Source of the DNA: Cupriavidus sp. UYMMa02A
GTDB lineage: Bacteria; Pseudomonadota; Gammaproteobacteria; Burkholderiales; Burkholderiaceae
DNA: 64,000 nt
Direction: 5' to 3'
NCBI GenBank assembly: GCA_001725945.1
Contig: LRMT01000011.1
Span: 33,053 to 97,052 of the forward strand
The translations under genes and the position numbers were made by a program. Shown here piece after piece: positions 1 through 9,179 of the stretch (positions are counted from its first letter, which is position 1; each line of letters opens with the position of its first letter). Below the pieces are notes generated by a model that had not been told where the DNA came from, searched no databases, and saw only the letters and a program-made list of their open reading frames with translations.

Positions 1-638
1 AAGTTCACGCCGGACAGGCCGATATCGGCTTGGACGAACGCCTGGCGCAACGCGCGGCGGCCGGTCTGGATCAGCGCGTCCACGTCCTCGGTATAGGGCG
101 TGTCGGGGATATGCTGCTCGAACAGCGTGGCGATATCGCCCTTGGTTTTGTGGATCGCCGGCATGACGATGTGCGAGGGCTTCTCGCCGGCAAGCTGGAC
201 GATGTACTCGCCCATGTCAGACTCGATGCACTCCACGCCGCGCTCGGCCAGGTAATGGTTCAGCTCGATTTCCTCGCTGGCCATCGACTTGCCCTTGATC
301 ACGCGCTTGGCCTGCTTCGATTCGGCGATGCGATGGATGATCGCGTTGGCCTCGTCGGCGGTCTCGGCCCAGTGCACCTGCACGCCGGCAGCGGTCAGAT
401 TGCTTTCGAGCTGCACCAGCAGGTCGGGCAGGTTGGCCAGCGCATGCTGGCGGATTGCCTCGCCCAGGTCGCGCAGGTGTTCGAGCTCATCGGCATCCGG
501 GAACTGCGACAGGCGCTTGCCCTGCAGGAAATCCATCGCGCCGCGAAAGCTCTGGCGCAGCTTGGGGTCGTCCAGCGCCTCGCGGGCGCGCGTCTTGAAG
601 TCCTGTGTCGGGACAAAGTGCAGCGTACTTTCGCTCAT
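1..638 (-). CDS. lutB: LutB, iron-sulfur subunit of lactate oxidation complex (5' part)
   Basis: The first about 212 residues of LutB are visible on the minus strand; the gene continues past position 1. The start, MSESTLHFVP, is ATG at 638 and overlaps the lutC stop as ATGA. The conserved N-terminal LUD region is seen, including the stretch RVIKGKSMASEEIELNHYL. The ferredoxin-type 4Fe-4S segment typical of the C-terminal half lies outside the window. In known lut systems LutA, LutB and LutC together oxidise L-lactate to pyruvate in the cytoplasm. Order lutA-lutC-lutB with overlapping stop/start codons indicates translational coupling. Confidence 0.9.
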   Translation of the reverse strand, partial: MSESTLHFVPTQDFKTRAREALDDPKLRQSFRGAMDFLQGKRLSQFPDADELEHLRDLGEAIRQHALANLPDLLVQLESNLTAAGVQVHWAETADEANAIIHRIAESKQAKRVIKGKSMASEEIELNHYLAERGVECIESDMGEYIVQLAGEKPSHIVMPAIHKTKGDIATLFEQHIPDTPYTEDVDALIQTGRRALRQAFVQADIGLSGVN

Positions 639-1342
639 GCCTGGCTCCCGGCGTTGCTGTCATCGACGATCACCACCCAGAGCCGGCGCGGACCATGCGC
701 GCCATAGGCCAGGGTTTGCTGGATATCGGAGGTCTTGGACGGGCCCGACACCATCACCAGGTTGGTCGGCATGCCATCGCGCCAGCGCTCGGCACGGGCA
801 GCCGAGTGCAGATCGGCATGCAGTGTGGAGACATGCACCAATGCCACATGCAGCGGCGGCACCAGTGACACCGTGCGCGGCGAGCCCGCATCCGGCGCGA
901 GGATCAGCGTGCCGGTGGCGGCCATGCCCGAGCGCGCGACCGTGAAGCCGGCGTCGACCGTGTCGAACAGCTCGGCCTTCCATTGCTCGATGGGGCGGTC
1001 ATAGCCGATGGCTTCGACCTGCGGCGGCAAGGCGTGCTTCAACGCGGCGCCGGCCGGCTGCAAAGGGTCCAGCAGCAGGCGCTGCACGCCGGCCTGCGCG
1101 AGCTTGTCTGCCAGCAGTGCAGGCCATTGCGACGGGCCGGTGCACCAGACCTCGGCATGCGAGGCCTCAAGTGCTGCCTGCATCGTCGCCACCAGTTCGC
1201 CGCGCGTCGGCGTGCCGTGGCGGCGCGCGTCGTAGTGCGCGTCGATGCGTTGATCGATCTCGGCAGTAGTCGTGGAGACAGAAGCCGGCGCGGCGGCGCG
1301 CAGCCGGCCCAGCATGCGTTCACGTGCGGTGAGGGCGCTCAT
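635..1342 (-). CDS. lutC: LutC, LUD-domain protein of lactate oxidation complex
   Basis: 235-residue protein of the LUD (DUF162) family, third component of the LutABC lactate oxidation system. I chose ATG at 1342 (MSALTARERML) because it overlaps the lutA stop as ATGA; an in-frame ATG eight codons upstream lies inside lutA and has no ribosome site. The conserved C-terminal segment with TGTLILAPDAGSPR and LVMVSGPSKTSDIQ is characteristic of LutC. The reading frame is intact. It lies between lutA and lutB in one operon. Confidence 0.9.
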   Translation of the reverse strand: MSALTARERMLGRLRAAAPASVSTTTAEIDQRIDAHYDARRHGTPTRGELVATMQAALEASHAEVWCTGPSQWPALLADKLAQAGVQRLLLDPLQPAGAALKHALPPQVEAIGYDRPIEQWKAELFDTVDAGFTVARSGMAATGTLILAPDAGSPRTVSLVPPLHVALVHVSTLHADLHSAARAERWRDGMPTNLVMVSGPSKTSDIQQTLAYGAHGPRRLWVVIVDDSNAGSQA

Positions 1343-2118
1343 GCGGCACCTCCGGTACGGCGCCACAGGAAGCTGGCAAGGTGTTCGACCTGCAACGGCG
1401 CGCCGTCATGCGCGGCGGTGTGGCCGATATTGAGCAGGCAGCCGCAATCGGCCGACACCAGCCGGTTGCAGCCCGTGGCGCAGGCCGATGCGACCTTGTC
1501 GCGCACCATCGCGCCGGAGATATCGGGATGCTTGAGCGAGAACGTGCCGCCAAAGCCGCAGCACTCGGATTCGCGTTCGTGTTCGACGCGCTTCACGCCG
1601 GGCAATGCATCGACCAGCGCCACGCCATGGGCGCGCGTACCCATTTCTCGACGCGCGCCGCACGAGGTATGCAGCACGATGCGCTCGTCCGCCTGCTTGC
1701 CGGACAGCGCCTGGCTGAAGTCCAGCCTGAGCACGTTCAGCAGGAACTCGCCAAGTTCGTAGATGCGTTCGGCCAGTTCACGGGCCTTCGGGCCGGCGAC
1801 GGGGTCATCGGCAAACAGCTGCGGCCAGTGGTGCCGCATCATGCCGGCGCAGGAGCCGGACGGGACGATGACCGGCCACGGTTCGCTGAACAGATCGAGC
1901 TGCGCGCGTGCCACGTCGCGTGCTTGTTCGGGATTGCCGCTGCTATAGGCCGGTTGTCCGCAGCAGCTTTGCGCGCGCGGAAAGTGCACGGTCAGACCTT
2001 CGCGCTCGAGCAGCCGCACGGCGTCGAGGCCGGCCTGGGGCACGAACAGGTCGACCAGGCAGGTTGCAAACAGGTAGACCTGCCCAGGGGCAGTGGTGGG
2101 GTATTGCCTGTCCTTCAT
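1339..2118 (-). CDS. lutA: LutA, CCG-domain protein of lactate oxidation complex
   Basis: 259-residue protein with two cysteine-rich CCG motifs: SCCGQPAY near residue 52 and ECCGFGGTF near residue 185. These are hallmarks of the heterodisulfide-reductase-like CCG domain of LutA/GlcF. Start ATG at 2118 is preceded by a GGAGCGAG ribosome site; upstream in-frame ATGs run into the regulatory region. It is the first gene of the minus-strand lut operon, divergent from lldR, with an LldR-type operator 68 bases upstream. The frame is intact. Confidence 0.9.
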   Translation of the reverse strand: MKDRQYPTTAPGQVYLFATCLVDLFVPQAGLDAVRLLEREGLTVHFPRAQSCCGQPAYSSGNPEQARDVARAQLDLFSEPWPVIVPSGSCAGMMRHHWPQLFADDPVAGPKARELAERIYELGEFLLNVLRLDFSQALSGKQADERIVLHTSCGARREMGTRAHGVALVDALPGVKRVEHERESECCGFGGTFSLKHPDISGAMVRDKVASACATGCNRLVSADCGCLLNIGHTAAHDGAPLQVEHLASFLWRRTGGAA

Positions 2119-2185
2119 GTCTCGCTCCGGCACGCGCTGGAATCGCACGTTCCGGCGCATAATTCCCGCTTCCGCGCTACAGTAC

Positions 2186-2204
2186 AAATTGGTTGGACCA
2201 ATTT
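2186..2204. promoter_or_regulatory. LldR-type operator between lutA and lldR
   Basis: Perfect inverted repeat AAATTGGT-TGG-ACCAATTT. The core AATTGG-N5-CCAATT has the same half-sites and spacing as the published E. coli LldR operator (AATTGGCCCTACCAATT). It sits between the divergent lutA (start 2118) and lldR (start 2263), so it probably mediates lactate-responsive control of both. Binding itself is inferred. Confidence 0.8.
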
Positions 2205-2262
2205 TCGCGGACGTCACATCGGCCGAGGCCGGCGGTCAGGCAAAGTCAGGAAGGGAAAAGGG

Positions 2263-2996
2263 ATGGCAACGGGGACGCATTCACAAGGGCGGGGCAGGGG
2301 ACGTGTCGAAGCGGTGATGCGGCGCATCGAAACCGCCTTGCTGGACGGCACCTGGCCCGCAGGCGCGCGACTGCCGGCCGAGCGCGTTTTGGCGGAACAA
2401 TACGACGTGGCCCGCAACACCGTGCGCGAAGCCATCCAGCGCCTGGCCGCGCGCGGGCTGCTGCAGAGCCGGCGCGGCGCCGGGGTCTACGTGACCGACC
2501 AGTTGCGCTCAGGCATCGCCTCGCCATGGGGCCAGCTGGTGGCCGACCATCCGGCCTTGCGTGACGACATCCTGGAATTCCGCCGCGTGCTGGAAGGCGC
2601 CACCGCCTACTTCGCCGCGCTGCGCGCCGACGATGCGGAACGCGAACGCATCCGCGGCCTGATGGCGGAACTCGAACGCGCCCGCCTGGCCGACGACAAA
2701 CAGGCCGAGGCTGACGCCGACACCCGCCTGCACGACGCCATCGCGCAGGCTCGCACAACACCATGTTCCTGCACCTGCATACCAGCGTCATCAGCATGCT
2801 GCGCGAACACATCACCATTAGCGGCACCGGGCTGCGCGAAGAGGGCGAGGCCACGTCGGCGCTCCTGCTGCTGCAGCACCGCACCGTGTGCGACGCGATC
2901 TGCGCGCGCCGCCCCGAAGAAGCGCGCACGGCCATGCAGACGCATATCGATTTGTGCGGACGTGGGTGGAGAACGGTGGCGGGGCGGACAAGATGA
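2263..2996 (+). CDS. lldR: GntR/FadR-family lactate regulator, LldR-like (frameshifted)
   Basis: N-terminal winged helix of the GntR family (RLPAERVLAEQYDVARNTVREA, residues about 25-60) followed by an FCD ligand-binding domain. Start ATG at 2263 follows AGGAAGGGAAAAGGG. The frame breaks near 2750: after LHDAIAQA the FCD domain continues one base out of phase (HNTMFLHLHTSVISML). One missing base after GC at about 2750 restores a 244-residue protein of normal length. Divergent position next to lutA and the AATTGG-N5-CCAATT operator support a role as lactate regulator. Confidence 0.85.
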
Positions 2997-4123
2997 TGGA
3001 TTAGTCGGCAACGACCGCTCCACCTTGGGACCGCGCACCTCTGCGTGCGTGCAATGGCAAATACAAGTCCCGCATGAAGCGGGCTACATGGGCATGCGGT
3101 ATAGCGCCTAGTCTCCTGTGGGATCCAAGATCTCGTAGGACAGTTTCACCGAGTACCGAAGGCGGTTCATTGCTGAGGCGGGAGACGGTGTCGGCCGCGG
3201 GAGCGGAACCGACCTTTCAATGCAGCGTAGCGCCAGCGGTCGACCGGTCCGCATTAGCGGGCACCACAGTTGCGCGGCGCGGCTCGGCGGCGCCCGCCTG
3301 ACCAATTTGTAAGGAGCATAGGACGGAGTGCATCGCCCCCCTATACTGCTAGTTGTAGCCATTCGGAAGCCAAGTGCCTCTGATCCGCCTACCACTCGTT
3401 TCCGGGCCTTCCCCCTCGATGACGTCTTAGGACTGGTGACTCCTGCAGTCACTCATGGGGATTCCTGGAAAATTCATGCAAGATGCCACGCGGCGACCGT
3501 CGTTCGCCCAGCCCCCCAATCGTCAATTCAGTCAGTCTTTCGCCGGATCGATGCAACCGATGTCTGGCAACGGAGACGCTTCTCCGCAAGACCGATTGCA
3601 AAGTTGGCTTCCGCCTTCGTGGCTGCTCTCCCGCGTTTCAGGTTGGCGGAGCCGTGCTCTCATCGTGATGAAGATGCCGTGACGATCTCCAGCAACGCGA
3701 TATGGGTGGAAATGATTACCCGCTGGCAATGGAAGATCGGTGCCCACAACGGTGACAGTTCTTCAACACTGCCGTCGCTATGCCAGCCTGGCAAGCGATA
3801 AAGGAAGATATCGTGCCGAAAAAATCTGCAGAGACCACAACTTACCGGGCCATCCATGTCACGCGCTTCTACGCGGCCGCCATGTGGGCAGACCGCCGAA
3901 GGGAAACACCCAGCGATTCGGAGTCATGCGATTGGCAGCGTCCCGGTGGCATCAGGCAATCACGTTGCTGATTGACTGGGATCGTGCTGTCAACGAAGGC
4001 TGGCCAGATCTGCGCTCACCGTCCTGCAGCCGAACCAGAGCCATCAGGAGCATCGGCCGTAGTCATCAAGCAAGCATCCGGCGCTCGCCGGAAATGGAAA
4101 CTGAGAGTGCGTGAGGTAACTTC
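2997..4123. other. Long intergenic stretch without a recognisable gene
   Basis: I recognise no protein family in either direction here; open frames are present but carry no motifs, and most lack ribosome sites. A short hairpin CCCGC-ATGAA-GCGGG at 3069-3083, 72 bases past the lldR stop, could end lldR transcription but has no T-tract. A possible small frame beginning with GTG at 3812 follows AAGGAAGATATC, but I cannot identify it. Confidence 0.5.
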
Positions 4124-4641
4124 ATGCGTACGCTGCTGTATTTCAGTCTGAGAGACACCGCCACGGCGCGACTGGCACAAGTGCGATTGGGCGATTTGGC
4201 CGGTACTCCGGCACTCGTCGCAGGGCCGTGGTTTGTCCAGCGCGACAATCAGCCCGTCGACGGATTGCCGACGATCGACGTCGGTCAGACTACGTACCGC
4301 GAAGAGGCGGCGATCACAGGAATTTCGTCGGCGCGCTCGTTGGAGCGCTCGTCATCTTCAGATACGGCGCTTCAGCCGGCGCCGGTGCCACTGCCATTGC
4401 GTATGTTGGTGCTGCCATGCTTGGCGCGATGATCGGATGGTGGGTCTGCGGATTGGTCGGCGGCAAGATCATTCGCCTTGCACTGTGGCGGTGGAATGCG
4501 CAAGTCGCACCAGGCCAATTGCTGATGATCGTCAGTTGCGATTTGCGATCGAAGGAGGCCCTGAAGCAGCTCATCCAAGACCTCGGCGGCGTCGGGGTCG
4601 ACGAGCATAGTGACCTGATGCCGAATTTCAGATGGCAATGA
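4124..4641 (+). CDS. Glycine-zipper small membrane protein, DUF1269-like (frameshifted)
   Basis: The second half contains a glycine/alanine-rich hydrophobic segment (VGAAMLGAMIGWWVCGLVGG) and a C-terminal tail ending DEHSDLMPNFRWQ. This arrangement resembles DUF1269-type membrane proteins, which have a short cytoplasmic N-terminus, a glycine zipper and a C-terminal acidic region. The start MRTLLYFSLRD at 4124 lies in a different phase; one missing base near 4318 (ACAGG|AATTTC) joins the two parts. The N-terminal third matches the family poorly, so a second error there is possible. Family assignment is tentative. Confidence 0.5.
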
Positions 4642-4808
4642 CTGCCGCTTCGGATTGGTGCCGTGCCAATGCGCCCCCGCGAACGTACGTTTCGCGGCCT
4701 GACGCGGGAGAGGCCAAGGCTCGCGATGACATTGCCACCTTGTCGCCAAAAGTAAATCGGACACATCCCGGCATATCCGCGTATGCTCGGTGACGAAAGG
4801 AGACCGAC

Positions 4809-5078
4809 ATGTCGCAGAACAACGCAATCTACAAGGGCTTCAGGGTATCTGCGAGGGTGTGTCCCGCACCCGGCTCAGTCCCCGGCGGCGATTCGGTTCA
4901 GTCGCGCTTCCTCGCTACCGCAACGATTACACAAGTGAGTACAGGGATGGGTTCCCGCAGACGGCTGCCACCCGTGATCCAGCATTTCGCCAGTGCGCCG
5001 CACGCTGCCATCGCGCTGGCCTTGTCGTCAGCCCGGGATGCGATTGACTGCATGTCCACCTTCGTCAAGGCAAGGTAA
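4809..5078 (+). CDS. Small hypothetical protein (89 aa)
   Basis: Starts ATG at 4809 after a good ribosome site, AAAGGAG. The sequence begins MSQNNAIYKGFRVSARV and ends SSARDAIDCMSTFVKAR, a pattern resembling short soluble stress-type proteins of Burkholderiaceae. I do not recognise a named family. The middle (about residues 45-60) looks less conserved in composition and could hide a frame error. It is followed at 5134 by another small gene on the same strand. Confidence 0.5.
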   Translation: MSQNNAIYKGFRVSARVCPAPGSVPGGDSVQSRFLATATITQVSTGMGSRRRLPPVIQHFASAPHAAIALALSSARDAIDCMSTFVKAR

Positions 5079-5133
5079 GGTAGTCCCGGCGGCCATGCCA
5101 TAGGCTCTGATCGAGAGAAAAAGGGGAGACATC

Positions 5134-5376
5134 GTGTCGAGACAGATCAAGCACAAGGCCGAACTGCGCGCCATGCTTCGCGCGGAACAGGCAAAATTTT
5201 CTGAATGCGAGGGCGCTTGCTTTGGCGACGTGCTCTGGCATGCCGCAGATGCCGAGGGCTGCAACTGGAGTCTGTCAACCATGGAAGGCGGCAACAGCGC
5301 CGCATGTCTGGAGATGATCCGCCCGTTCGCCAGCCGGCTACGCGAGATGTATAACGTGCCGGACGAGGGGGCGTAG
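5134..5376 (+). CDS. Small hypothetical protein (80 aa)
   Basis: GTG start at 5134 is supported by AAGGGGAG five bases upstream. The 80-residue product is charged at the N-terminus (SRQIKHKAELRAML) and has no membrane segment or signal peptide. Two cysteines near residues 28 and 32 lie in ECEGACFGD. I do not recognise the family. It probably forms a small operon with the preceding gene and ends 6 bases before the stop of the convergent 41-residue gene. Confidence 0.5.
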   Translation: MSRQIKHKAELRAMLRAEQAKFSECEGACFGDVLWHAADAEGCNWSLSTMEGGNSAACLEMIRPFASRLREMYNVPDEGA

Positions 5377-5382
5377 CGCATT

Positions 5383-5508
5383 CTAAAGCCGTGCGTCGTA
5401 CAACCACTTCCGAATCTTCGTGGCCTTGATCTTCCCGGCAAGCCACGCGTCCCCGGCGTCGAGGTCTTGCCAAGCCGGGGCCTTTGTCCGCAATGCTGTT
5501 TCAGCCAT
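5383..5508 (-). CDS. Very small basic protein (41 aa)
   Basis: A 41-codon frame on the minus strand begins with ATG at 5508 directly behind a strong ribosome site, AACAGGAGGCACC. The product starts MAETALRTKAPAWQDLDAG and ends TKIRKWLYDARL; it is basic and tryptophan-rich with no membrane segment. The ideal Shine-Dalgarno and a clean stop argue it is translated. No family recognised. It is convergent with the gene ending at 5376. Confidence 0.45.
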   Translation of the reverse strand: MAETALRTKAPAWQDLDAGDAWLAGKIKATKIRKWLYDARL

Positions 5509-5652
5509 GGTGCCTCCTGTTCATTTGAGGATAAATTTCAGCTCGAATGAGGAAGGGGCGCGTATTCGCCGCGAAGTACTTGTCAGATTGCGCCTTTGGG
5601 GTCGCTTTCTTTGGAAGAAAGGCGGCACTAGCGCGCAGCCAGCCAAGCGGAA

Positions 5653-6687
5653 TCACACTAGTCCCGCGGTAGACAGCTCCCGTTTGAGGTAGGCATAGAA
5701 AATCGGCCCCGCGATCACGCCCGGAATGCCGTACAGCGTCTCCATCAGCAGCATCACGATCAGCAGCTCCCACGCCGCCGCCTGGATGCGCGCGCCGATG
5801 ATGCGCGCGTTCAGGAAATACTCGAGCTTGTGGATCACCACCAGGTAGAACAGCGACGCCAACGCAATCGGCAGCGACACCGCCAGTGACGACACCACGA
5901 TGGCCGCGTTCGAAATCAGGTTGCCCAGCACCGGCAGCAGCCCGGCCACGAAGGTAACGACCACCAGCGTCTTCGACAGCGGCAGGTGCACGCCGAACAG
6001 CGGCAGCACCACCAGCAGATAGATCGCCGTCAGCATCGTATTGATGGTCGAGATCTGGATCTGCGCGAAGATGAACTGCGCAAACGCCTGCTGCAGCGCG
6101 CGGGCGCGCATGACCAGCGCCGACGCCAGCGGCCGGCGGTTGGGCCGGGACACGGCGCGGTAGAGCGCCACCATCGCGCCGATGACCATGCCGATGATGA
6201 TATGCAGCAACGTGCGCAGGACCTCGGCACCCAGCTTCTGCGCCATCTGCGCGTGCTCGCGCAGCCAGTGGATCATGGTGTTGGCCAGTTCTTCGACCGT
6301 GCTCGGCAGGGCGCCGCTGACCCAGTCAGGCAACTGCCCGCGGGACTGGTCGATGATGTCGGCAATGTGGTTGAGCAGGGCGTCCAGCGTGCCCTCGCCG
6401 CTGACGAAGCGGACCAGGGCCCAGATTCCGAGCGAGAGCGCTACCAGGATCACGAATGACAGGATGGCTACGGCCAGGGCGTCGTGACGCTGGTTCAGGC
6501 GCTTCAGGCGTGGGGCCAGGACGTCGACGAGGGAGTACAGCAGCAGGCCGGAGAGCAGGGCGGCGACAAGGTTGGCCTGCAGCGCCGTCCACAGCGCGAG
6601 CGCGGTGATGAGGTAGGAGGCGCCGACCACGGTGAACCAGGCTGCCGGGAGCAGGCGGGGGGTGGGGGGCGGGTCTGGGCGGTTCAT
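5653..6687 (-). CDS. AI-2E family transporter (PerM-type permease)
   Basis: 344-residue integral membrane protein with about eight hydrophobic segments and the conserved C-terminal region PVLGNLISNAAIVVSSL ... GIPGVIAGPIFYAYLKREL, typical of the AI-2E/PerM family (PF01594). Members are putative exporters; substrates of most, including this one, are unknown. I start at ATG 6687 (MNRPDPPP) after GGAGC; a much longer in-frame extension to 7299 is an open-frame artefact of GC-rich DNA. The frame is intact. Confidence 0.85.
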   Translation of the reverse strand: MNRPDPPPTPRLLPAAWFTVVGASYLITALALWTALQANLVAALLSGLLLYSLVDVLAPRLKRLNQRHDALAVAILSFVILVALSLGIWALVRFVSGEGTLDALLNHIADIIDQSRGQLPDWVSGALPSTVEELANTMIHWLREHAQMAQKLGAEVLRTLLHIIIGMVIGAMVALYRAVSRPNRRPLASALVMRARALQQAFAQFIFAQIQISTINTMLTAIYLLVVLPLFGVHLPLSKTLVVVTFVAGLLPVLGNLISNAAIVVSSLAVSLPIALASLFYLVVIHKLEYFLNARIIGARIQAAAWELLIVMLLMETLYGIPGVIAGPIFYAYLKRELSTAGLV

Positions 6688-7050
6688 CTGGGGCTCCGGC
6701 GTAGATGGAGTGCTTGGCAGCGTTGGGGCGGGAAGGGCCTCCAAATCTGCGGAGGTGCTGAAGGTCGATTTTCGGGGTTGAGCTGCGGCTGAGCAAGCAC
6801 TTCGAACCCGGCAGTGAACATTGGAAACGGAACACGTTACGTTACATGTAACGCTCCATCGCCCGGCGACCAGCCGCCCGCAAAGGCCGGCAGATGTGGA
6901 TGAATCTCCCGGAAAGCCGCAGCGGGCCTGGCTTTCGCGCTTGCGCGCGATGGCGCAAGGCTGCCTTGCCACAGCTGGCATCCGTCTTGCGGACTCTGGT
7001 GCGAAAACGCTGGCAACCGAGCCAATGCAAGCAAACCGGAGCAGACAAGG
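6688..7050. other. Intergenic region with a 14-bp perfect palindrome
   Basis: No gene recognised. At 6840-6853 lies CGTTACATGTAACG, a perfect 14-base palindrome, with an extra half-site CGTTA just upstream. It sits between the divergent AI-2E permease (start 6687) and the receiver-domain gene (start 7051), so it is a plausible regulator-binding site for either. The binding protein is unknown. Confidence 0.5.
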
Positions 7051-7545
7051 ATGAGCTGGACGAAACGTGGAGCGCCCGCCTGGGAACATCCTTTCGGGCG
7101 CAGCGCCAAAGCCTATGCCGTGGTGATTGACGACATGCCGTTGTACCGGCATGGCGTCGTGCGCCTGCTTGGCGAAATGCCAGGTATTGGGCGCGTGGAA
7201 CCGGTGGAGACGGATGCCCTGGCGGAACGCCATGCGCGCCTGCCGGCGCCGGACTTGCTTGTGTTTGGCATGCCGCCGGACCTTGCACATGGCTGGCACC
7301 TGCTGCGCCAGGCCAGCGTGATGCTAAAGCCAAGACGCCTGTTGCTGGTCTCGGACAATATGTGGCTGCGTCTGCCGCCAGGCCTGGACGCCCGATTTGC
7401 CCGCGCGCTTTCCAGGTCCGCCTCGCTCGCAACGATCGAACGGGACGTGCGCATGCTGCTGGACCTTCCGTCCCATGAGGAAACATCGCCCGAGCCAGCT
7501 GCGCGGTCCACGGCCTTTCAACACCCGTTCCACGTGCTCGCGTAA
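7051..7545 (+). CDS. Receiver-like domain protein lacking phospho-acceptor Asp and HTH
   Basis: 164 residues resembling the N-terminal receiver domain of LuxR-type response regulators: AVVIDDMPLYRHGVVRLL at residues about 23-40 matches the acidic-pocket strand and first helix. Aligning the usual PDVVLLDLxMPGMDG with PDLLVFGMPPDLAHG puts Gly at the phosphorylated Asp position, and no conserved Lys is evident. There is no DNA-binding domain. It may be a degenerate, phosphorylation-independent receiver protein. No kinase gene is adjacent. Confidence 0.6.
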   Translation: MSWTKRGAPAWEHPFGRSAKAYAVVIDDMPLYRHGVVRLLGEMPGIGRVEPVETDALAERHARLPAPDLLVFGMPPDLAHGWHLLRQASVMLKPRRLLLVSDNMWLRLPPGLDARFARALSRSASLATIERDVRMLLDLPSHEETSPEPAARSTAFQHPFHVLA

Positions 7546-7923
7546 TCCGGTCCAGCGGCCACGGACTTCCTGGGTGGCCGCACGCGCATAGCGCGTATTG
7601 CATCGACCGGTGGACGCCGACTGGCAGCAGGCGGCCATTTTGAGTCATGCTCGACACCATAGCACGGACAGTTCGGCATCGGCTCCGCACCAGACACCGG
7701 GCGGTCGCCACCACAATCCACCGGCGCGCGGCTGCCAAACCACCTCACCGGGACGCGGGGTCGAACGGCCGACGGTGGTCATGGCGTTCATCCTTGCGCA
7801 ATATCAGGCACGCCCATTCGCTGAACTCACCGGACTTCGCGTAGACTGCGCCAGATCCCCGTTCGCTAATGCTTGCGCTTGTGGCGACCGTCGAAGCTCT
7901 CGTTATGCAAGGAGGCGTCACGC
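7546..7923. other. Intergenic region, nothing recognised
   Basis: Holds the leader of the Rieske oxygenase gene with a GGAGG ribosome site at 7911-7915. I see no other gene, repeat or clear terminator. Confidence 0.5.
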
Positions 7924-9035
7924 ATGCATGCAGTGCCTTTGCTGGATAGCAACGCCATCGACCCGCCGCCCGCAAGCGCGCCCGTGCGCGACCTGCGCCG
8001 TGTACCCATCCATCCCGATCACTGGTATCCGCTGGCCTGGTCGAGCGAGGTCAGGCGGGGCAAAGCCCTCGGGGTGCATTTTGCCGGCGATCCGATCGTG
8101 CTGGTGCGTACCGAGTCCGGTACGATATTCGCCCTGGAAGATCGTTGCGCACACCGGCAGGTGCCGCTGCACGCGGGCGTGGTGGAAGGCGAGTTCATCC
8201 GTTGCGGCTATCACGGCTGGGCCTATGACGGGACCGGCCGTTGCGTCGATGTGCCGTACCTCGGGCGCGAGCGCCTGCCCAACGGCGTGCGCGCTACCCC
8301 TGCCACGAGGCGCACGGGCTGATCTTTGTCTTTCCGGGCGATGTGGCGCTTGCCAAAGAGCGGCCGCTGCCTGCCCTGCCATCGGTGGAAGACAAGGCGT
8401 ACAAGACGCGCCGCTTTGGCCGCGCGGTCAAGTGCCACTACTCTTTCATGCACGAAAACCTGATGGACATGAACCACCAGTTCCTGCACAGGCGGCAGAT
8501 GGGGCAGATGCGCGCGCGCTCGCTGGGCCGCCGTCGCGGCGAGGACTGGGTGGAAGTGGACTACACGTTCGCGCGCACTGAAGGCAAGCAGCCTGTGGGA
8601 GAAGCGCTGGTGTTTGGCGCCACCAAGAAAAACGGCGACCAGGATGACAAGGATGTGATGACGATCCGCACCACCTATCCGCACCAGACCCTGAAGATCC
8701 GCTCGGGCGACGGTACGTTGGTGATGGACCTGTGGATCGTCTATGTGCCATTGGATGCGGCGCAGCGCACCAACCGGACGTTTGGCCTGCTTTCCATCCG
8801 CAGGCCCGGCATCCCCTTTGCACTGGACCTGGCATGGCCGCTTCTGATCTGGTTCACAGAACGCATCTTCAAGGAGGACCGCTGGATCGTCGAGCGCGAG
8901 CAAGAAGCCCACGACAAGCAAGGTGCCGACTGGAACCACGAGGTATTCCCGGTCATCAACGACTTGCGAGACCTGTTGCGCAACTGCGGCGGCCGCACCG
9001 TGATCCCGATCCGCGTAGTGACCGACACGGCCTGA
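7924..9035 (+). CDS. Rieske non-heme iron oxygenase, alpha subunit (frameshifted)
   Basis: N-terminal Rieske [2Fe-2S] centre with CAHRQVPLH (Cys75, His77) and CGYHGW (Cys94, His97). The mononuclear iron site follows in ENLMDMNHQFLH, giving the expected D-x2-H-x4-H facial triad. Start ATG at 7924 has GGAGG eight bases upstream. The frame breaks near 8300 (NGVRA|YPCHEAHG); one missing base restores 370 residues, normal for vanillate-demethylase/phenoxybenzoate-type oxygenases. No reductase or ferredoxin gene is adjacent, so electron donor and substrate are unknown. Confidence 0.8.
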
Positions 9036-9179
9036 CGGCGAGGCCAATGGTGACAAGGGTGTCGAGGCCAGCCGCGCCGCCCATGCGCCCGAAGAGCCGG
9101 CCACCCTGCCCGGACTTTCAAGTGCCGATATCGAATCCGCTCTGCCGCGACCATCAAAGCCCTAAAGGCAGTCGCTCCT

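Noticed and set aside
289..945. Long plus-strand frames opposite lutB and lutC
   Set aside because: They are arginine/serine/alanine-rich shadows of the real minus-strand genes.
1381..3111. A 576-codon open frame on the plus strand spanning lutA antisense and lldR
   Set aside because: Its first 290 codons are the reverse complement of lutA; only the lldR part (from 2263) has protein motifs and a ribosome site.
5600..5630. Hairpin around TTTCTT-TGG-AAGAAA downstream of the AI-2E gene as a terminator
   Set aside because: The stem needs a bulge and no T-tract follows on the minus strand, so I could not support termination.
5653..7299. A 548-codon version of the AI-2E permease
   Set aside because: The extra N-terminal 204 codons have no motif and cover an intergenic palindrome; ATG 6687 with its ribosome site gives the normal family length.
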